DNA from: Peribolospora baueri
Lineage: Eukaryota; Basidiomycota; Peribolosporomycetes; Peribolosporales; Peribolosporaceae
Direction of reading: 5' to 3'
Length of the DNA: 64,000 bases
Assembly (NCBI GenBank): GCA_029717555.1
Contig: JAMDHS010000042.1
Span: forward strand, 1-64,000
Both the position numbers and the translations under genes were made by a program. Below the pieces are notes generated by a model. That model was not told the DNA's origin. It saw nothing but the letters and a program-made list of their open reading frames with translations, and did not search any database. Shown in pieces: positions 35,818 to 47,800 of the stretch (position 1 is the stretch's first letter; the number at the start of each line of letters is the position of its first letter).

Positions 35818-36842
35818 GGGTTCTTCCGACGAAAGGCACGGTTTACAAGGTCCTAGAGGCGCCGGTGCGCATAGCACAGCGATCGGATGTTGAGTCGAGC
35901 ACGACTGCGCGGCCTCCTTCCCCCCACCCCAGCCCAGCCCATTGTCTAGCTTGCCAAAAGGTCGCTTCCATCGGTGAGCGTGAGCCCCGCCCGGGCCTGC
36001 CTCGCTCGGCCTTCTGGGTCGCCCGCCTGGGGGCGGTGCGGTGCGGTGCGTGCGGAAGAAACGGGACTGGGAATTCCTCCAAAGTCAAAGAGAGGCAAAG
36101 CGGCGGAACGGCACGTTGTGGGCGAATATAGATTACCTCACAAAAGCCCCTGGGGGACGGCCGAGCAAAAATAAGCATGTAGCTGGCAAGAAAAGCGTAG
36201 ATAGATAGAACGGAAATGAACGGACGGAGGAGCTAGCAGGTTTTTTCGAGACTGCTGGTGCTACGTAGAACCACGAATGAGAATGAGAAAAGTGCAAGTG
36301 AAAAAAAAATAAGACGTCGTTCATCTTGCAAACAAAAAAAAAAGAAAAAGGCGAGTCCGTGTGCGGTCGGCAGCAGGTATCGATCGGCCCGTCAAACGAA
36401 GACAAGGCAAAGCCCAAAAAAGGTGAGTGAAGGGCAAAAAAGTGCTATCGGAACGTTGAAAGTCACCGCGGATGGAAAGAAGAGCGAGCGCAGCGGCGGC
36501 AGAGGTGCGAGCGAGGTATACGCCTGCTATTTGGGGCCAAGACAGGGCGGGGCGAACGGAAGTGACGAGGTGACCGTGGAGAAGGGAGCGAGATTGAAAA
36601 GGATCGATGATGGTGAAGCGAGTAAATCATCCGGAAAAGTGCAAATCCAAGCCATGCATTGGACACAGGTGACGAGCTGACCCATTGGACGATGAAGCTC
36701 AGCCGTGAAGGGCGGATGGCGATGAACGGGGGCAGGAGGGGGGGGGATCACGTCGAGTAGGGAAGGGAAGCGGGCAGATCGGCGCACGGGGGCCGTAGCG
36801 TAGCGTAGCGAAAGGGGGCGACGTAGGGCAGGCAGGTCGTGT
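35818..36842. other. Convergent spacer between PME1 and LIM gene
   Basis: About 1 kb between converging genes. It contains A-rich stretches (36301-36345) and no recognisable gene. Confidence 0.5.
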
Positions 36843-39800
36843 CTAGCGCAAGTCGTCCTCATCGTCGTCTTCGTCTTGGTCTTCGACGGCCAGGTCCATG
36901 AGCACCGTCATCCTCCTGGCCGCCCAGCGGTCCCTCTCCGCCTGGGCTTGACTTCGTTCATATCTGCCGGCGTCATGGCCGCGACCGTAGTTGTAACTCT
37001 CCTCCTCCTCCTTCTCCTCCTCCTTCTGTCTCCTGTGGCTGGCCAACCTCGCCAACGTGCGCTCGCCGTGCTTCTCGCAGAGACGCTTTCCGTCTATCTC
37101 GTAAAAGTTCTCCAAAATCTGTCCGCAGGGGATATCGTTGGGCGGGGCGGAGGGCGACATGTACTCGCAGCGGAGACAGGCGGGGTGGAAGCGCTGCTGG
37201 AGCGGCCCTTTCGTCCTCGCCCTCCGGTCGTCCGAGCCGGCGTTGGAGGACACTTGTCGGCAGACGCCCTCGATGCCCTCACCGCAGGCGGCGCACTCGC
37301 TCCCGTTGCGACGGTGGTAGCACCGCTTGCAGAGCGCCTCCTCGCCGTTCCAGATGTAGAAGCTGCCGTCGGCAGGAAAGCTGTCGCCGCACTCGAAACA
37401 GCAAAAGCAGGCCTTGTGGAAGATGCCCTTGAGCTGTCCGTCCGACGACCGCACCGCCTGGTTCGAGATCGGCTTCTTGCACCTCCGGCACTTGGGCAGG
37501 TACAGTCTGGCGTAGTCGGCGGCGCACAGCAGCTGGCCGTCGCGCTCGACAAACGGCTCCCTCTTGTCGTCGAGCCTGGTGCGGCAGATGAAGCACCTCA
37601 GCGTCGTCGAAGAGTCGAAGGCCTGGTGGCTGCGGCTGCGCGAAGACGACGATTCGGTGGCCGAGGTGGGCGACCGGAGCGAGGACGAGGCGCTGGCGCC
37701 AGAGTCCTTGCGCTCCCTCCTCTGCGTCGGGGCCTGCAAGTGCTTCGGGCTCGTGGGCGTGTCCTTCCTGCCCCTGTTGGGCGAGCGGACGGCGTCCAAG
37801 ACGTCGTCGCCGAAACGGTCGTAGCTGGAGCTCGGCGTCAGGGCGGCGCTGGCGTTGGAGCTGCTACCGCCACTGCCCTTGGACCCGCCGCCGCCACCAC
37901 CGTGACGGCGGCCGAGGGAGTGTCGCCGATCGCGAGAGACAGAGCGATCGCGGGATCGGTGGTCCCTGTCCGCGTCCCGATCACCATAGTACCTGTCGTT
38001 GCGATCCCGACCCTGAGCGATCCTCTGCCGCTCCTGCTCCCGCTCCCTTCGCTCGCGTTCCTTGTCTCGCATCTTCTTCTCCGGATGAGGCTCAAGCAAG
38101 CTCTGGGCGCTGTAATCGGATGAGACGGACGAGGAGGGTGAGTGCCTCGACTTGGACGACGTGGTGCGGTCCGTATCCTGTCGACGCGGCCGACTGCCGT
38201 GCGAGCCGCCGCGGGCGCGGACGCGTACGGCGTTCTTTACGGAAGCGGCGTAGGCGAGAGAGGTGACGCTCATGTTTCGATCGTGATACGACGAGTCCTC
38301 GTCTCTCCCGCTGGGGCTCGAAGGCGTGGAGGGCGAGGGCGAAGGACTGTAAGTCTTGGACCTGATGCCCGCGTCCGACTTCGAGCGCTCCCTCTCCTTC
38401 CGACTGTCCATTCTCTCCGGCGCCCGCAGCCCCGAGTCCTTCCTCGTGCGCTCACCGAGCGGCGGTGGCGAAGCCGGACCGGTCTTGTCGCCGTGAAGCT
38501 GGCGGTACTTCTCGAAGAAGGGCATGCTGGGCGAGCTGGGCAAGGGCGAGGTGGGACTGCGCGGGGAAAGCGTGGTGGGAGAGGCGGTGTAGGACGGGAT
38601 GTTGAGCTGTGGGGTTTTCGCGTCGAAGGAGACGTCGACGTGAAGGTTTGGCTTGGCTGGGAGGGGGAGGAAAAAAAGAACAAAGATGGCGAAGGCGTCG
38701 AAAACAAGGGGAAAATTTGCAAGGCGTGCGAGGCGACAAGGTCAGCAACGGAACCGTGCGCGTCTGTGATAGCCACGCGTCTCGACGAACGGAAAGGAAA
38801 CCAATGTTGCGACGACGACGACGACGAGTCACTCACCCTTCCGTCCGTCACCATACTCCTCCTCGTCGCCTTCAGTGTGCACCTTGAATTGGAGCGTCTC
38901 CCTCGTCGCCTTGCCCACCGTGCTCTGGCTCTCCCTCTCCCTCATCCGAGTCGATGACGACGAGTCGCCGTCGTCGGACCTGATCCTCATCCCGCTCGTC
39001 TTGCTTGGCACCGGCGGCACTTTTGCCATCGTCGTCGCCTGCGCCTGCGCCGGACAGACGTGGCCCTCGAGCGCCTCGACGGCCAGCTGGGCGCCGCAGC
39101 CGGTACAGCGGACGAGGGGAACGATGGTACCGTTAGGCTGACGGTGCATGATGCGATGGCCTCCTTCTGCGCCTGCGCCTGCGCCTGCACCGTCACCGCC
39201 GCCGCCGCCGCCTGGCCCATCGTACGCATCAACACCTGCCCCGCCGTACTTCGCAGACCCACCGGCCTCCTCGTCGGTCCACACTTTGCCGCCGAAGCCG
39301 TCGGCGCGAGGGTCGTCGTCGTCAAGGTACTCGGACGCGCGGAAGCCGGTGCCGGCGATCGGCGCCAGCAGTCGGGGCGGGTTAGGAGGGCCGAGGTTGT
39401 GTTGTCGTGAGCCAGGGCCGGAGCCAGAGCCGAAGCCGTAGCCAGAGCCAGAGCCAGAGCCGTCGCCTTGGTGACGACCGGAAGCGTCAGGGCTCCTGCC
39501 GTCATCGTCGAAAAATCCACGCCGGTGCGGGCCAGGGGAAGGCGGGTGAGACCTGTTATCGACCGGGGAAGGATGAAAGCTCGATCCGCCTCCTCGGTCC
39601 GAATCGAAGCCATGCCCGGGGCCGTTTGGACGAGGAGAAGGAGGAGGGGCGGAGCCGGGGTACGGACCGTCGTGGCCGGCACCACTACCGCCGCGATAGC
39701 CGTCGTAGGCGTCATAGCCGCGCCCCGTCCCCATCCCGGCGCCCCCGCTATCGCCGCGGACCTGTATCTCAGGCGCACTAGGTCTCCTGCCGTCGTGGTC

Positions 39801-40814
39801 AGCACCACCGCCATAGGCACCGTAGGCGTCGTGGCCGTACGCGGATCCGCCGTCGACGTCGCCGTCCCCGCTGACATGAATTTCCGGAGCGCCAGGCCTC
39901 CGTCCCGAAGGGCCGTTGTGGCCAGCATCACCGGCGTACGGTCCATAGCCATGGCGGTCGTACCCTGTCCCCGCCGCCTCGCCGCTCTCGCCGTGGACGT
40001 GAATCTCCGGACCGCTGGGTATCCGTCCGGAAGGATGTTGATCGTACGTGGGCGCCGGCGCGTGGTCTCCGGGAGAGAAGGAGGGCTGGAAGGCGGCGGC
40101 GGCGCCGCGGCCCGCAAAGTTGGCACCTGATGCGGGCCTGGAGGGCTCAGCGGCGCGACCGGAATGGGGTGGCGGCGGGTAGCCGAGGTCGTTGTGGTCG
40201 TAGCCATAAGCGTTGTCGTGGCCCGCACCTTCGAAAGCGTGATCCTGACCGTGGCCATTACCGTGGCCGTGGTCGTATTGATCGTGACCGTGGCCGTATT
40301 GATCATGACCGTGGTCATATTGATCTTGACCGTGGCCGTGGCCGTGGTCATATTGATCCTGACCGTGACCATGGTCATACCCATCCTGACCGTACCCGTC
40401 TTGACTATGACCGTACCCGTCCTGACCCTGACCATACCCGTCCTGACCCTGACCGTGCCCATACCCTTTGCCTTCCCCGTGAGTTTGACCATAGCCAGCA
40501 TGGACCTGGGCCTGGTCATCATATCCCGCGGGCCCATAGCTGCGTGGGGAATGGGTGAACGTTCCCCGTCCGGCGAAGCCGCCGCCGTCATCCTCATGAT
40601 GGCCGTCCTGTCCCCCTCCCCCTTCCACGCCTCCTCCCCCTCCCCATCCTCCTCCTCCTCCTCCTCCTCCGTGCCAGGACGATCCCCCGGCGTCGTGTTC
40701 GCCGGGGTAGTGATGGGGATGGTCGTAGGCTCCGTAGGGGTTGCGTGGGTCAGCGCTTCCAGGGCCGGGGCCGTGACCGTGAGAGGGTGGGAAGTAGTGG
40801 CCTACGGACGCCAT
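36843..40814 (-). CDS. LIM-domain protein with a Gly/His/Tyr-rich N-terminus
   Basis: Two exons (40814-38837, 38656-36843) give 1263 residues. LIM domains are double zinc fingers that bind protein partners, often at actin-based or polarity sites. The zinc-binding Cys/His pattern lies at about residues 1010-1190: CFICRTRL, CRRCKKPI, HKACFCCFECGDSF, CKRCYHRR, CAACGEGI, HPACLRCEYM and CEKHGE. That corresponds to two or three LIM units; the first looks complete only over part of its length. A CxxC-type knuckle (VRCTGCGAQ) is at about residue 565. Upstream are tandem repeats rich in Gly, His, Asp, Gln and Tyr (about residues 110-200), then Pro/Gly-rich repeats. A basic stretch (RERREREQERQRIAQGRDR) follows in exon 2. 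The paxillin-like role is an inference from the LIM cluster at the C-terminus. Start: first ATG before the repetitive region. Confidence 0.83.
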
Positions 40815-43800
40815 GTCGCCGGGGTCGGGCGACTGGAGTGCTGGGGCGATCTGATCGGATCAAGAATGCGGCAGGGGCGGAGCAACGAGAAGGACGAGGA
40901 GAGAAGCGAGGTCAAGGCGAGAGCAGCGGGGGATCCAGTTCAGAGACCCATAAGTTAGAAGGAAGGAGAGAGGGATGGCGAAGGGGATGAACGGCGAGAG
41001 ATGGCCGGCAGTGGGTAGAGGAGTCAGGGGGAGCGAGCGTTGCGGGCAGGATGAGGGTGGAAGGGAACCAAGAGGCGGTGAGGGTGAAGGCGACGGTCGA
41101 CGAATAGGGAGGGTTCAGGAGCAGAGAATGGAAGGACGGCGAGCGTGGAAGGTAGGTGTGAGCTGTGAATGACAAGGGGGAGGAAGGAAGGACGGAAGAG
41201 TCGAGTGAGATGAAGTGCCAATGTCGGGTCCGTCCAGTACCTTGAATGAACGGCGATCAAACATGGCGGCGGCGCCCGCCGTCGTCGACCGCCCTGCCCT
41301 CGTCGATCCCACCCAGCCCGTTCAGCCGGCTGGTCCTGGACCGGCCCTGGCACGCGAACCGCCAGCGAGCCAGCGCCCACCCTTGATATCCAGGCGAGCC
41401 AAGTGGCCCGCTCGCCCGCCTCCGCGCCCGCCGACAGGGACGACGAAGCGCGCAAGTTCCGATGCGGCGAAGAAGACGAGAAAAGAACATGCATGCTCGG
41501 CTCGTCGTCACTCACCGAGGACGGGAGCAGAAAGGACGATCTGCCCGTCAGCCAAGGTATTCCAGCAGTCCTGATGACGCCGGCGGAAGCGATAAGGGGT
41601 ACGGGCGGCGATAGAGAGGAAGAGATAGCTAGCGAGCCAAATAGATGGGGCAGATAAAGCGAGCGAAGCGAACGAACGAATGTTTTTGCTTGCGGGGAGC
41701 GTGAGGGAGGGGCTTCGTCGCTGCGCGTTTGTCGAGGCACGGGGGGCAAGGGACGGGAGAGACGAGGGGGAAAGGGGGGGGAAGGTGAACGCGGAACGCG
41801 AGGCTGGCAGGCACGACGAGGCACGGAAGGGGACGGGACGGGCACGGCGAGGCGAACGAGGCGAGCGAGGCAGAGGAGACAGACGAGGTGGACGAGGCCA
41901 ACGAGGGACGACGGGTGGGCAGGAAGGAGAGTGGGGAGAGAAGGAAGAGAGCAAAGGAGGAGGGGTATCGGCGAGGAAAGGCGGATAGGAGAACGAGGGG
42001 GAGGTGGTGAGAGAGGAGACGACGGTGTTCGGAGAGAGGGCGAGGGCAGCCGGGCGGATTGATGGGAGCAAGGAAGAGGGAGGCGAAGGATATTATCCTT
42101 TCCAGCAAGTGATATTATCCTTTCCGGCAAGTGATATTATCCTATCCGGCTTGTAATACTCTTGTACACCGCGCGCTATTCCTGTTAGTCTTGTCCTGTG
42201 CAACGTGCAACGCTGCCCCTCGCACAGACAGCCGCGTCGCGTGATGCCGACCGACGATCGCCGCTGCGCTGCGCTAAGGCAGCCGAACGCGGACGTGCAA
42301 AAGGAGAAAAAATACGAATACGAATACGAATAAGAAACAAGGAAAGCAAAGAAAAAAAAAGAGACGGACAGAGAAAGGAAAAGGAAGCCCAAGCCGAAGC
42401 CCAATCGGCCACGGGCATCGCACTCGCCTCGACGTTCCGCTCCCTCGCCTCGTCCCGTGCCGTCCTCGCCCGCTCGCTCCACCCTGAGAGCCCGAGCCAG
42501 AGGTGGGTTGGTTGGGTTTGGATACACGTGAGCTCCGCTCCGCCGGCGACGGCACCGTGCGAGCGAATATGGGTCGATCGACGGGAGTGATGAATGGCTG
42601 AGACAAGTCGTTCCAGATTTTCGCTCGCTGATCCCGCGCGCGGATCGACTGGTACCGGAGAGCGGGTCCGGTACATTCCCGCCGCCGCGGCGCAGCCATG
42701 GATCGTATCCTGGAGGGACCTTGGGGACGACAAATTTCATCATATACAAGTCCTCAGTACTCTCGCTCCCATTCCGTCTGCCTCTTCTCCCACCACAGAC
42801 CCACCGCTCCCTGCGCCTAGCCCACACGGTCACTTGCGGCCACGTTCGCCCGCTCCGAGCACCGATCGACACGACCTGCGACCTGCGACCGACCGCCTGC
42901 CCACCGGCGTCTTGCACCCGCGCGTCCCTCGCCTGCACATGGAGCCATCAAAGGATGGAGTCGCCCTTGATCTGTCCCGAACGCATTCGCTGATCACCCC
43001 CATCCCATCGCTCTAGGTACCTCTTTCTCTCCAGCCCGACCTGTGTCGCTCAACGCCCCCAACCTCGGGAACGTCGTCATCAACGGACGGGGCGCAATCA
43101 CGACATTGAGCCGGAAGAGCATTCATTATCTGCTCTGCTCTCGGCTGGGAAAGGGCCCATAAAGATAGATTTTATTTTTTATTTTTTATTTTTTTTATAC
43201 ATAGCAGATGCAGCACCCATTTTGACTGCGACTCGCTACCCTCTCTACGTCCACTCTTTTGGTCGATGAGGGCGACAAGACCGAAGAGGAAGAAGAGAAC
43301 AGGAAGACTTGGAGGACGAGGGGAAAAGGAAAGAGGACTGTTTCTTCTCCTTTGCACAGGCTACAGGTGGAGGCCTGTGCAAGGAGCGAAGGCAGAGAGC
43401 CAGGAGGTGAGTCTAGTCCGTGCAAGTAGGAGCAGGCCAAGATGCCCGAGGTGGAAGGGCCGTCTCGCCTCGTCTTCGCCTTTTCGGGCACGTTTGCTCG
43501 ACAGAACCCGCAACCTGTGTGACACACAGACAGGTCTCACCGCCGGCGATCACCGCCGTCGCTGTGCTGCTCCTCGGCGTCGCCTGCCATCGTCTGTCTC
43601 GTCGATCTTACGAAGCCGTCACACGTACAACCGTCGTACTATTCGCGAGATATGCCACGCGAAAACCCCATGTGAGAAACGGCGTCGTAGCCTGACGTGA
43701 TGTGATGCACGCAATATCGAAATGCCACAGACAGAAGTTCACAAACCTTTTCGCACGATCGCATGATAGAGATCGCCGAGGCGCGCGTTTGCGTGTCGCT

Positions 43801-44280
43801 CGCCGCCGACCGAGCACGGTGGCTACGCGGGGTTAGTAGTGCGCCAGGACGACGGACGATGTTAAACACCTGATCTGACTGAGCAAGGGGATGAGATGAG
43901 GCTCGTGCTTTTTTGAGAACGTCGTCGATCGATTGATGCCATCATCGCCTCGCCTCTCGTCCGACGCGGTCTGACGCAGACGCACTCCCCTGCATGTCAT
44001 GTCCCAGTGCCAACGGCGGCGGGCCCGTTCCATCGTCAGGTTTACACACACACAGAGAGAGAGAATTCCCATCCTCACTCACATGACGACGACACGCCCC
44101 ACGCTCCGCGCCCTCATCTTCATTTCCGTCCGCGTCGACCGGCCCCGGCCCGGTGACAGGGGCGATTTGTGGGCGAGCGAGCCAGTGCCCGCCCGTCGGC
44201 CGATTTGCCCCGTGGTGACGGGAAGCGCTCCCTCCCCGTTGATTTTTCCCTTTTTTTTTTTTTTTTTTGCTGGTGATGAA
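40815..44280. other. Large intergenic region upstream of the LIM gene
   Basis: No confident gene in about 3.5 kb. It holds the LIM promoter, a 3 x 22-base GATA-type array (listed separately), G/A-rich low-complexity DNA (41640-42060) and a T-rich stretch (43170-43200). An open frame at 42594-43016 (+) and one at 42093-42938 (-) have no recognisable features. MFDRRSFK followed by a possible GTACTG donor at about 41275-41255 (-) could be an upstream first exon of the LIM gene, but this is weak. Confidence 0.45.
42089..42154. promoter_or_regulatory. Three 22-bp repeats carrying paired GATA sites
   Basis: Units at 42089-42110, 42111-42132 and 42133-42154 each begin gatattatcct. The core gatattatc reads GATA on both strands, so each unit is a head-to-head GATA pair. 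Copies 1 and 2 differ by one base; copy 3 by a few. The spacing of 22 bases is about two helical turns, which would place the sites on one face. Fungal GATA factors control nitrogen, iron and light responses. The regulated gene could be the LIM gene, 1.3 kb away. Confidence 0.6.
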
Positions 44281-44430
44281 CTACGGGTTGACGAGGGGAC
44301 CGATGAAGTGGACGCCGAGGAGCAAATACGTCACGATGCACCTCGAGCCAACGGTCCAGCGTGCGCCTTGGGGGGCCACCCGCCTAGGGGGGCCTGGCAG
44401 GCCAGGGTTTGTGGGCGTCGTGCAGGACAT
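44281..44430 (-). CDS. Possible 49-residue membrane protein
   Basis: A short minus-strand frame begins MSCTTPTNPGLPGPPRRV and ends RWTVGSRCIVTYLLLGVH then FIGPLVNP and a TAG. The second half can form one transmembrane helix preceded by Arg residues, a layout seen in small mitochondrial or ER membrane subunits. I do not recognise the family. Ten bases after the stop the minus strand has an A tract of about 20 (44253-44271 on the plus strand). The coding status is uncertain because of the short length; a 5' exon may be missing. Confidence 0.3.
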   Translation of the reverse strand: MSCTTPTNPGLPGPPRRVAPQGARWTVGSRCIVTYLLLGVHFIGPLVNP

Positions 44431-44816
44431 GGCAAGTCAAGTAAAGAGCATAGGACAGCGCAAGCCGGAATGAAAGTCGGAGACGGGAGAATCGTAAGCG
44501 AGCCACAAGGCGTCTCCGTTCCGTCCATCCACGCACACGTCTTGACCGAGCCAGTTTTCACAAAACAAGGGACCATGTGCGCTTTCGCTCCAAAAAATAA
44601 TTTATGTGAACGTCATCGCTTTTTCATGTCGTCATAAAGACAAGATCCGCTGCCAGAGCTGGCCCGCCGCGCCGGAACGAAATCGTGTCCTCTCCGCATT
44701 TTCTCCAAGAAGGGAAGGGGTAGATTGAGGAGAAAAAAGGTATCCAAGAAGGGCCGTGTCGAGAAGAAAAGATATCAAAGGAGATCGCCGTCCGCCACCG
44801 CGTTCTATTCGTCAGC
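44431..44816. other. Spacer 3' of the A-T-R reductase gene
   Basis: 386 bases with no gene; A-rich around 44720-44775. It should include the terminator of the minus-strand A-T-R gene. Confidence 0.45.
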
Positions 44817-47800
44817 TCAGATCGACCCGTCCCGGTGCCAAAAGTCGACCCATCGCTTGACGTCCCCGTCGGTCAAGCCCGAAGCGGATCGGAGCGACCG
44901 CGAGAGCTCCTGCGCTCTTTCCGTCGCGAGCATGGGCATGTGCAAGTCCGGACGGTGGCGGAAGAAGCCGAGGAGCCCCTCGGTGGGATCGCTGGCGTCG
45001 GCCGCCACGCTCTTTTCGACGCGCCCGAGCCACTCGCGGAAGGAGACGAGCGGCAGGCCGAGCGCGTCGCTGAGCGCGCCGAAGACGGTTGACCAAGGCG
45101 TCGGCTGAGGCGACACGACGTGGTAGACGGTGGAAGGAGAACTGAGATGCGGCGCAGTGAGCGCGATGTCTGCTAGAGTATGCGCAGCCACGTCCAGGGG
45201 CAGCCACGATACCGTCTGCTTGGGGGAGAGGTCATCGGCAGCGAGATCACCAGCAGTGAGTGAGTGGACACGAAAGGCGAAACATCCAGCAAGTCAGCGT
45301 CTGCGATGGGCAAGAGGGGAGGGCGCATCTGGGAATGCGAGGCGAGGCTTTGCTCACCGAGTCAGAATTGGGCAGGCAGCCGACTTGCTTGGATGCCCGG
45401 AGGAGGACTGGGACCCAGTCCGTGGGCGCCCACGCGCCCGACGGGGTCGCGCCAGACAGTTGTCCGACGCGCACCGAGTTGGCGACGAGCGCGCCGCCAC
45501 TGGCCTCCCTCGCTGCCTCAACGATGCGCTCGCTCACGTATTTGGATTCGCCGTAGCCGGTGCCGAGGCAAAGTTCCTCTTTCGAGAGCATCGCCTCCGG
45601 AACCGGTCCGTCCTCTATTTTCCAACTACCGACGGCCGCGACGGAGGAGACGAAGACGAACCGAGGCGGCGCGGCAAGCGTCGAGCGGAGCGCCAGGTCC
45701 AGCAGATGGCGGACGGAAGCGATGAGAGGTTCAAAGGAGCGAACCGACATGCGGAAGTTGAGACGCCAGGCGTTGTGCACGATGCTCGTTACGCTGTTAG
45801 TCAGCTGGGGGACAAAACCAAGGTGCGAAAAAGAAAACGGCGAGGGAAGCGTGAGCGAGATGAAAACGGCGAGGAAAGTGTGGGTGTGCCTCACTTCTGC
45901 ATACATGTCGTCCTGCAGACCCAGCCCTGGAGCCAAAATATCTCCCTCGAGCACGACCGTCTTGGAGAGGATGGACTGCACCAGGGAATCATCATCGCAG
46001 CCAATTCGCTTCAAAGCGGCGACCTGCCGCTCCGTCGACGACTTTGTACCCGGAGATGGCGACGGGCGTATGAGAGCATAGACTTTGGCGACCGAAGAAA
46101 GCGAGGACATGTGAGCGAGCAAGTTGGCGCCAAGGAATCCCGTCGTGCCGGTGATCAAGACCACTTCGAAGGCCTCCGACGACGGTCGGTGGTGCGCGCT
46201 GGCGGGATGGCGAACGGGGAAGTTGTGGGTATACTTGTCGACGAGGGACCGAAGGACCTCCACTTTGGTCTCGGAAGGAGAGCGTGCGGCGCCGACTTGG
46301 ACGACATCGACGGTCGCTGCCGCGAGCGAGGCCGGCGTGGGATGCTGGTAGACAAAGTCGGGGGGGAAGACGACGGGGCTTTCGTTCTCGGCCCGGCGGA
46401 CGCTGAAGACGATGCTGTTGCGGATATAAGTCGCGGTGAGGCTGTCGCAGCCGTGAGCGAAGACGTCCTCGTCCGGTCCAATGTCGGCGCGCATGATCGA
46501 GTTGACAGTTTCCGAGACGAAGCGCAAGACCTGTTGATGATCGCGCCAATCGTCGGGCGGCCCGACGTTGTGGGAAGGCGTTTGGGCTTCGACCAGGTCG
46601 TAGCACTGTTGAATCTCGTCAGCATACGACGTGAGAGCGTAGCCGCGTCGGACCGTCATCTTGGCGGTGCGCGGAAGCGGCTTATCTGGCGCGGCCACGA
46701 GGATCATCTGCATGGCGAGCAAATACAAAAGTGTCCAGACACAAAGCCCGGACGTCAGGCGAAGGAGGTGAAGAAGGAAACGGTCGACGCCAGTCCACTC
46801 GCCTCCTTGTACAGCCTCGAGTGACCCGGCGCCTCTGCGTTCGCGACTTCTACTTGATGCCTTGAGGGACCCAACCGGAACAAGGGCAGGCGGGACGTGG
46901 GACGTCAGTCTTCGTATTCCGGAGCCCGCTTTTCAAGGCTCGCCCAGGGCTCACTCACCAGATGCGGTTTCTAAACTCAGCCAGCGCCCTTTCGTCTCCC
47001 GGCTGCACCTCGTTGCCCGGCGTAGGCTCGATGATGATACCGGTCTGAGCACGCTCGCGGCCAAACATGACTGACGCGGCGACGAGGGGGCTCTCCTGGA
47101 TGGTGTGCTCGATCGGACCTGGGTTGGTCTAAGAAGGGGAGGGCAAGACCGAGCAGAGGGAGGCCGGCAGGTGCTTAGAAAGGGGCGAAGAGAGTCCCTC
47201 TAGGAGCGTGTGGGACGATAGCCACTCACCTTTTCGCCAGAGCTGAGCGTGATCGTGTCGTCCTTGCGACCGACGACGCGCCATAGGCCAGGCCTAGTCG
47301 GATGAGGTTGGAAGAGATCGTTGGAATGGAAGATCGGCCTACCTTCAGGGTCGTTGAAAACGGCTGGCCTGAGAGTCTCGCATTCCTTGAGAGCGGTGTC
47401 GATGAGAGAGGGGGAGGGGAGCGGTAGAATGCACGATGAGCTGACGTGTACAGGCACCAAGCTTCGCCTGGCCGCGCACAGACAGACAGAAAGCGGGATC
47501 AGTGGATGCTCACCTCGACGAGAAGCTCACACGTTCCGTCACCGTCGTTCTGGGGATCCCAGATGGCCTTGTATTGGGGTGTGATGGTGATGTACTGCCA
47601 GTCCAGGCCGTACGGCTCTTTTGAAACGATGGGCATAATGAGGCCCAGTTCGGTCCTTTGATGGGGGACAAAGAGAAGCGCGGAGAAAGAGGTCAGTAGG
47701 GAAGAAGGCGCCGTGGCAGCGGCCGCTTGAGACAGACTTACGCTCCGTATCCATTCCGGAGTTTCGCTCCGCCTTCGACCAGACGGTCGCCAGCTTCCTT

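Noticed and set aside
41024-42130. A 368-codon minus-strand open frame full of Pro, Ser and Leu
   Set aside because: Low complexity with no domain or splice support; it crosses the GATA repeat array.
42089-42154. CRISPR-like array
   Set aside because: The three units are directly adjacent without spacers, and the host is a fungus.
42594-43016. A 140-codon plus-strand open frame starting MAETSRSRFSL
   Set aside because: No family features, no homologous-looking block, and no splice continuation that could be supported.
43170-43200. Possible poly-A tail of a retrocopy
   Set aside because: The T-rich run is not next to any recognisable processed gene copy.
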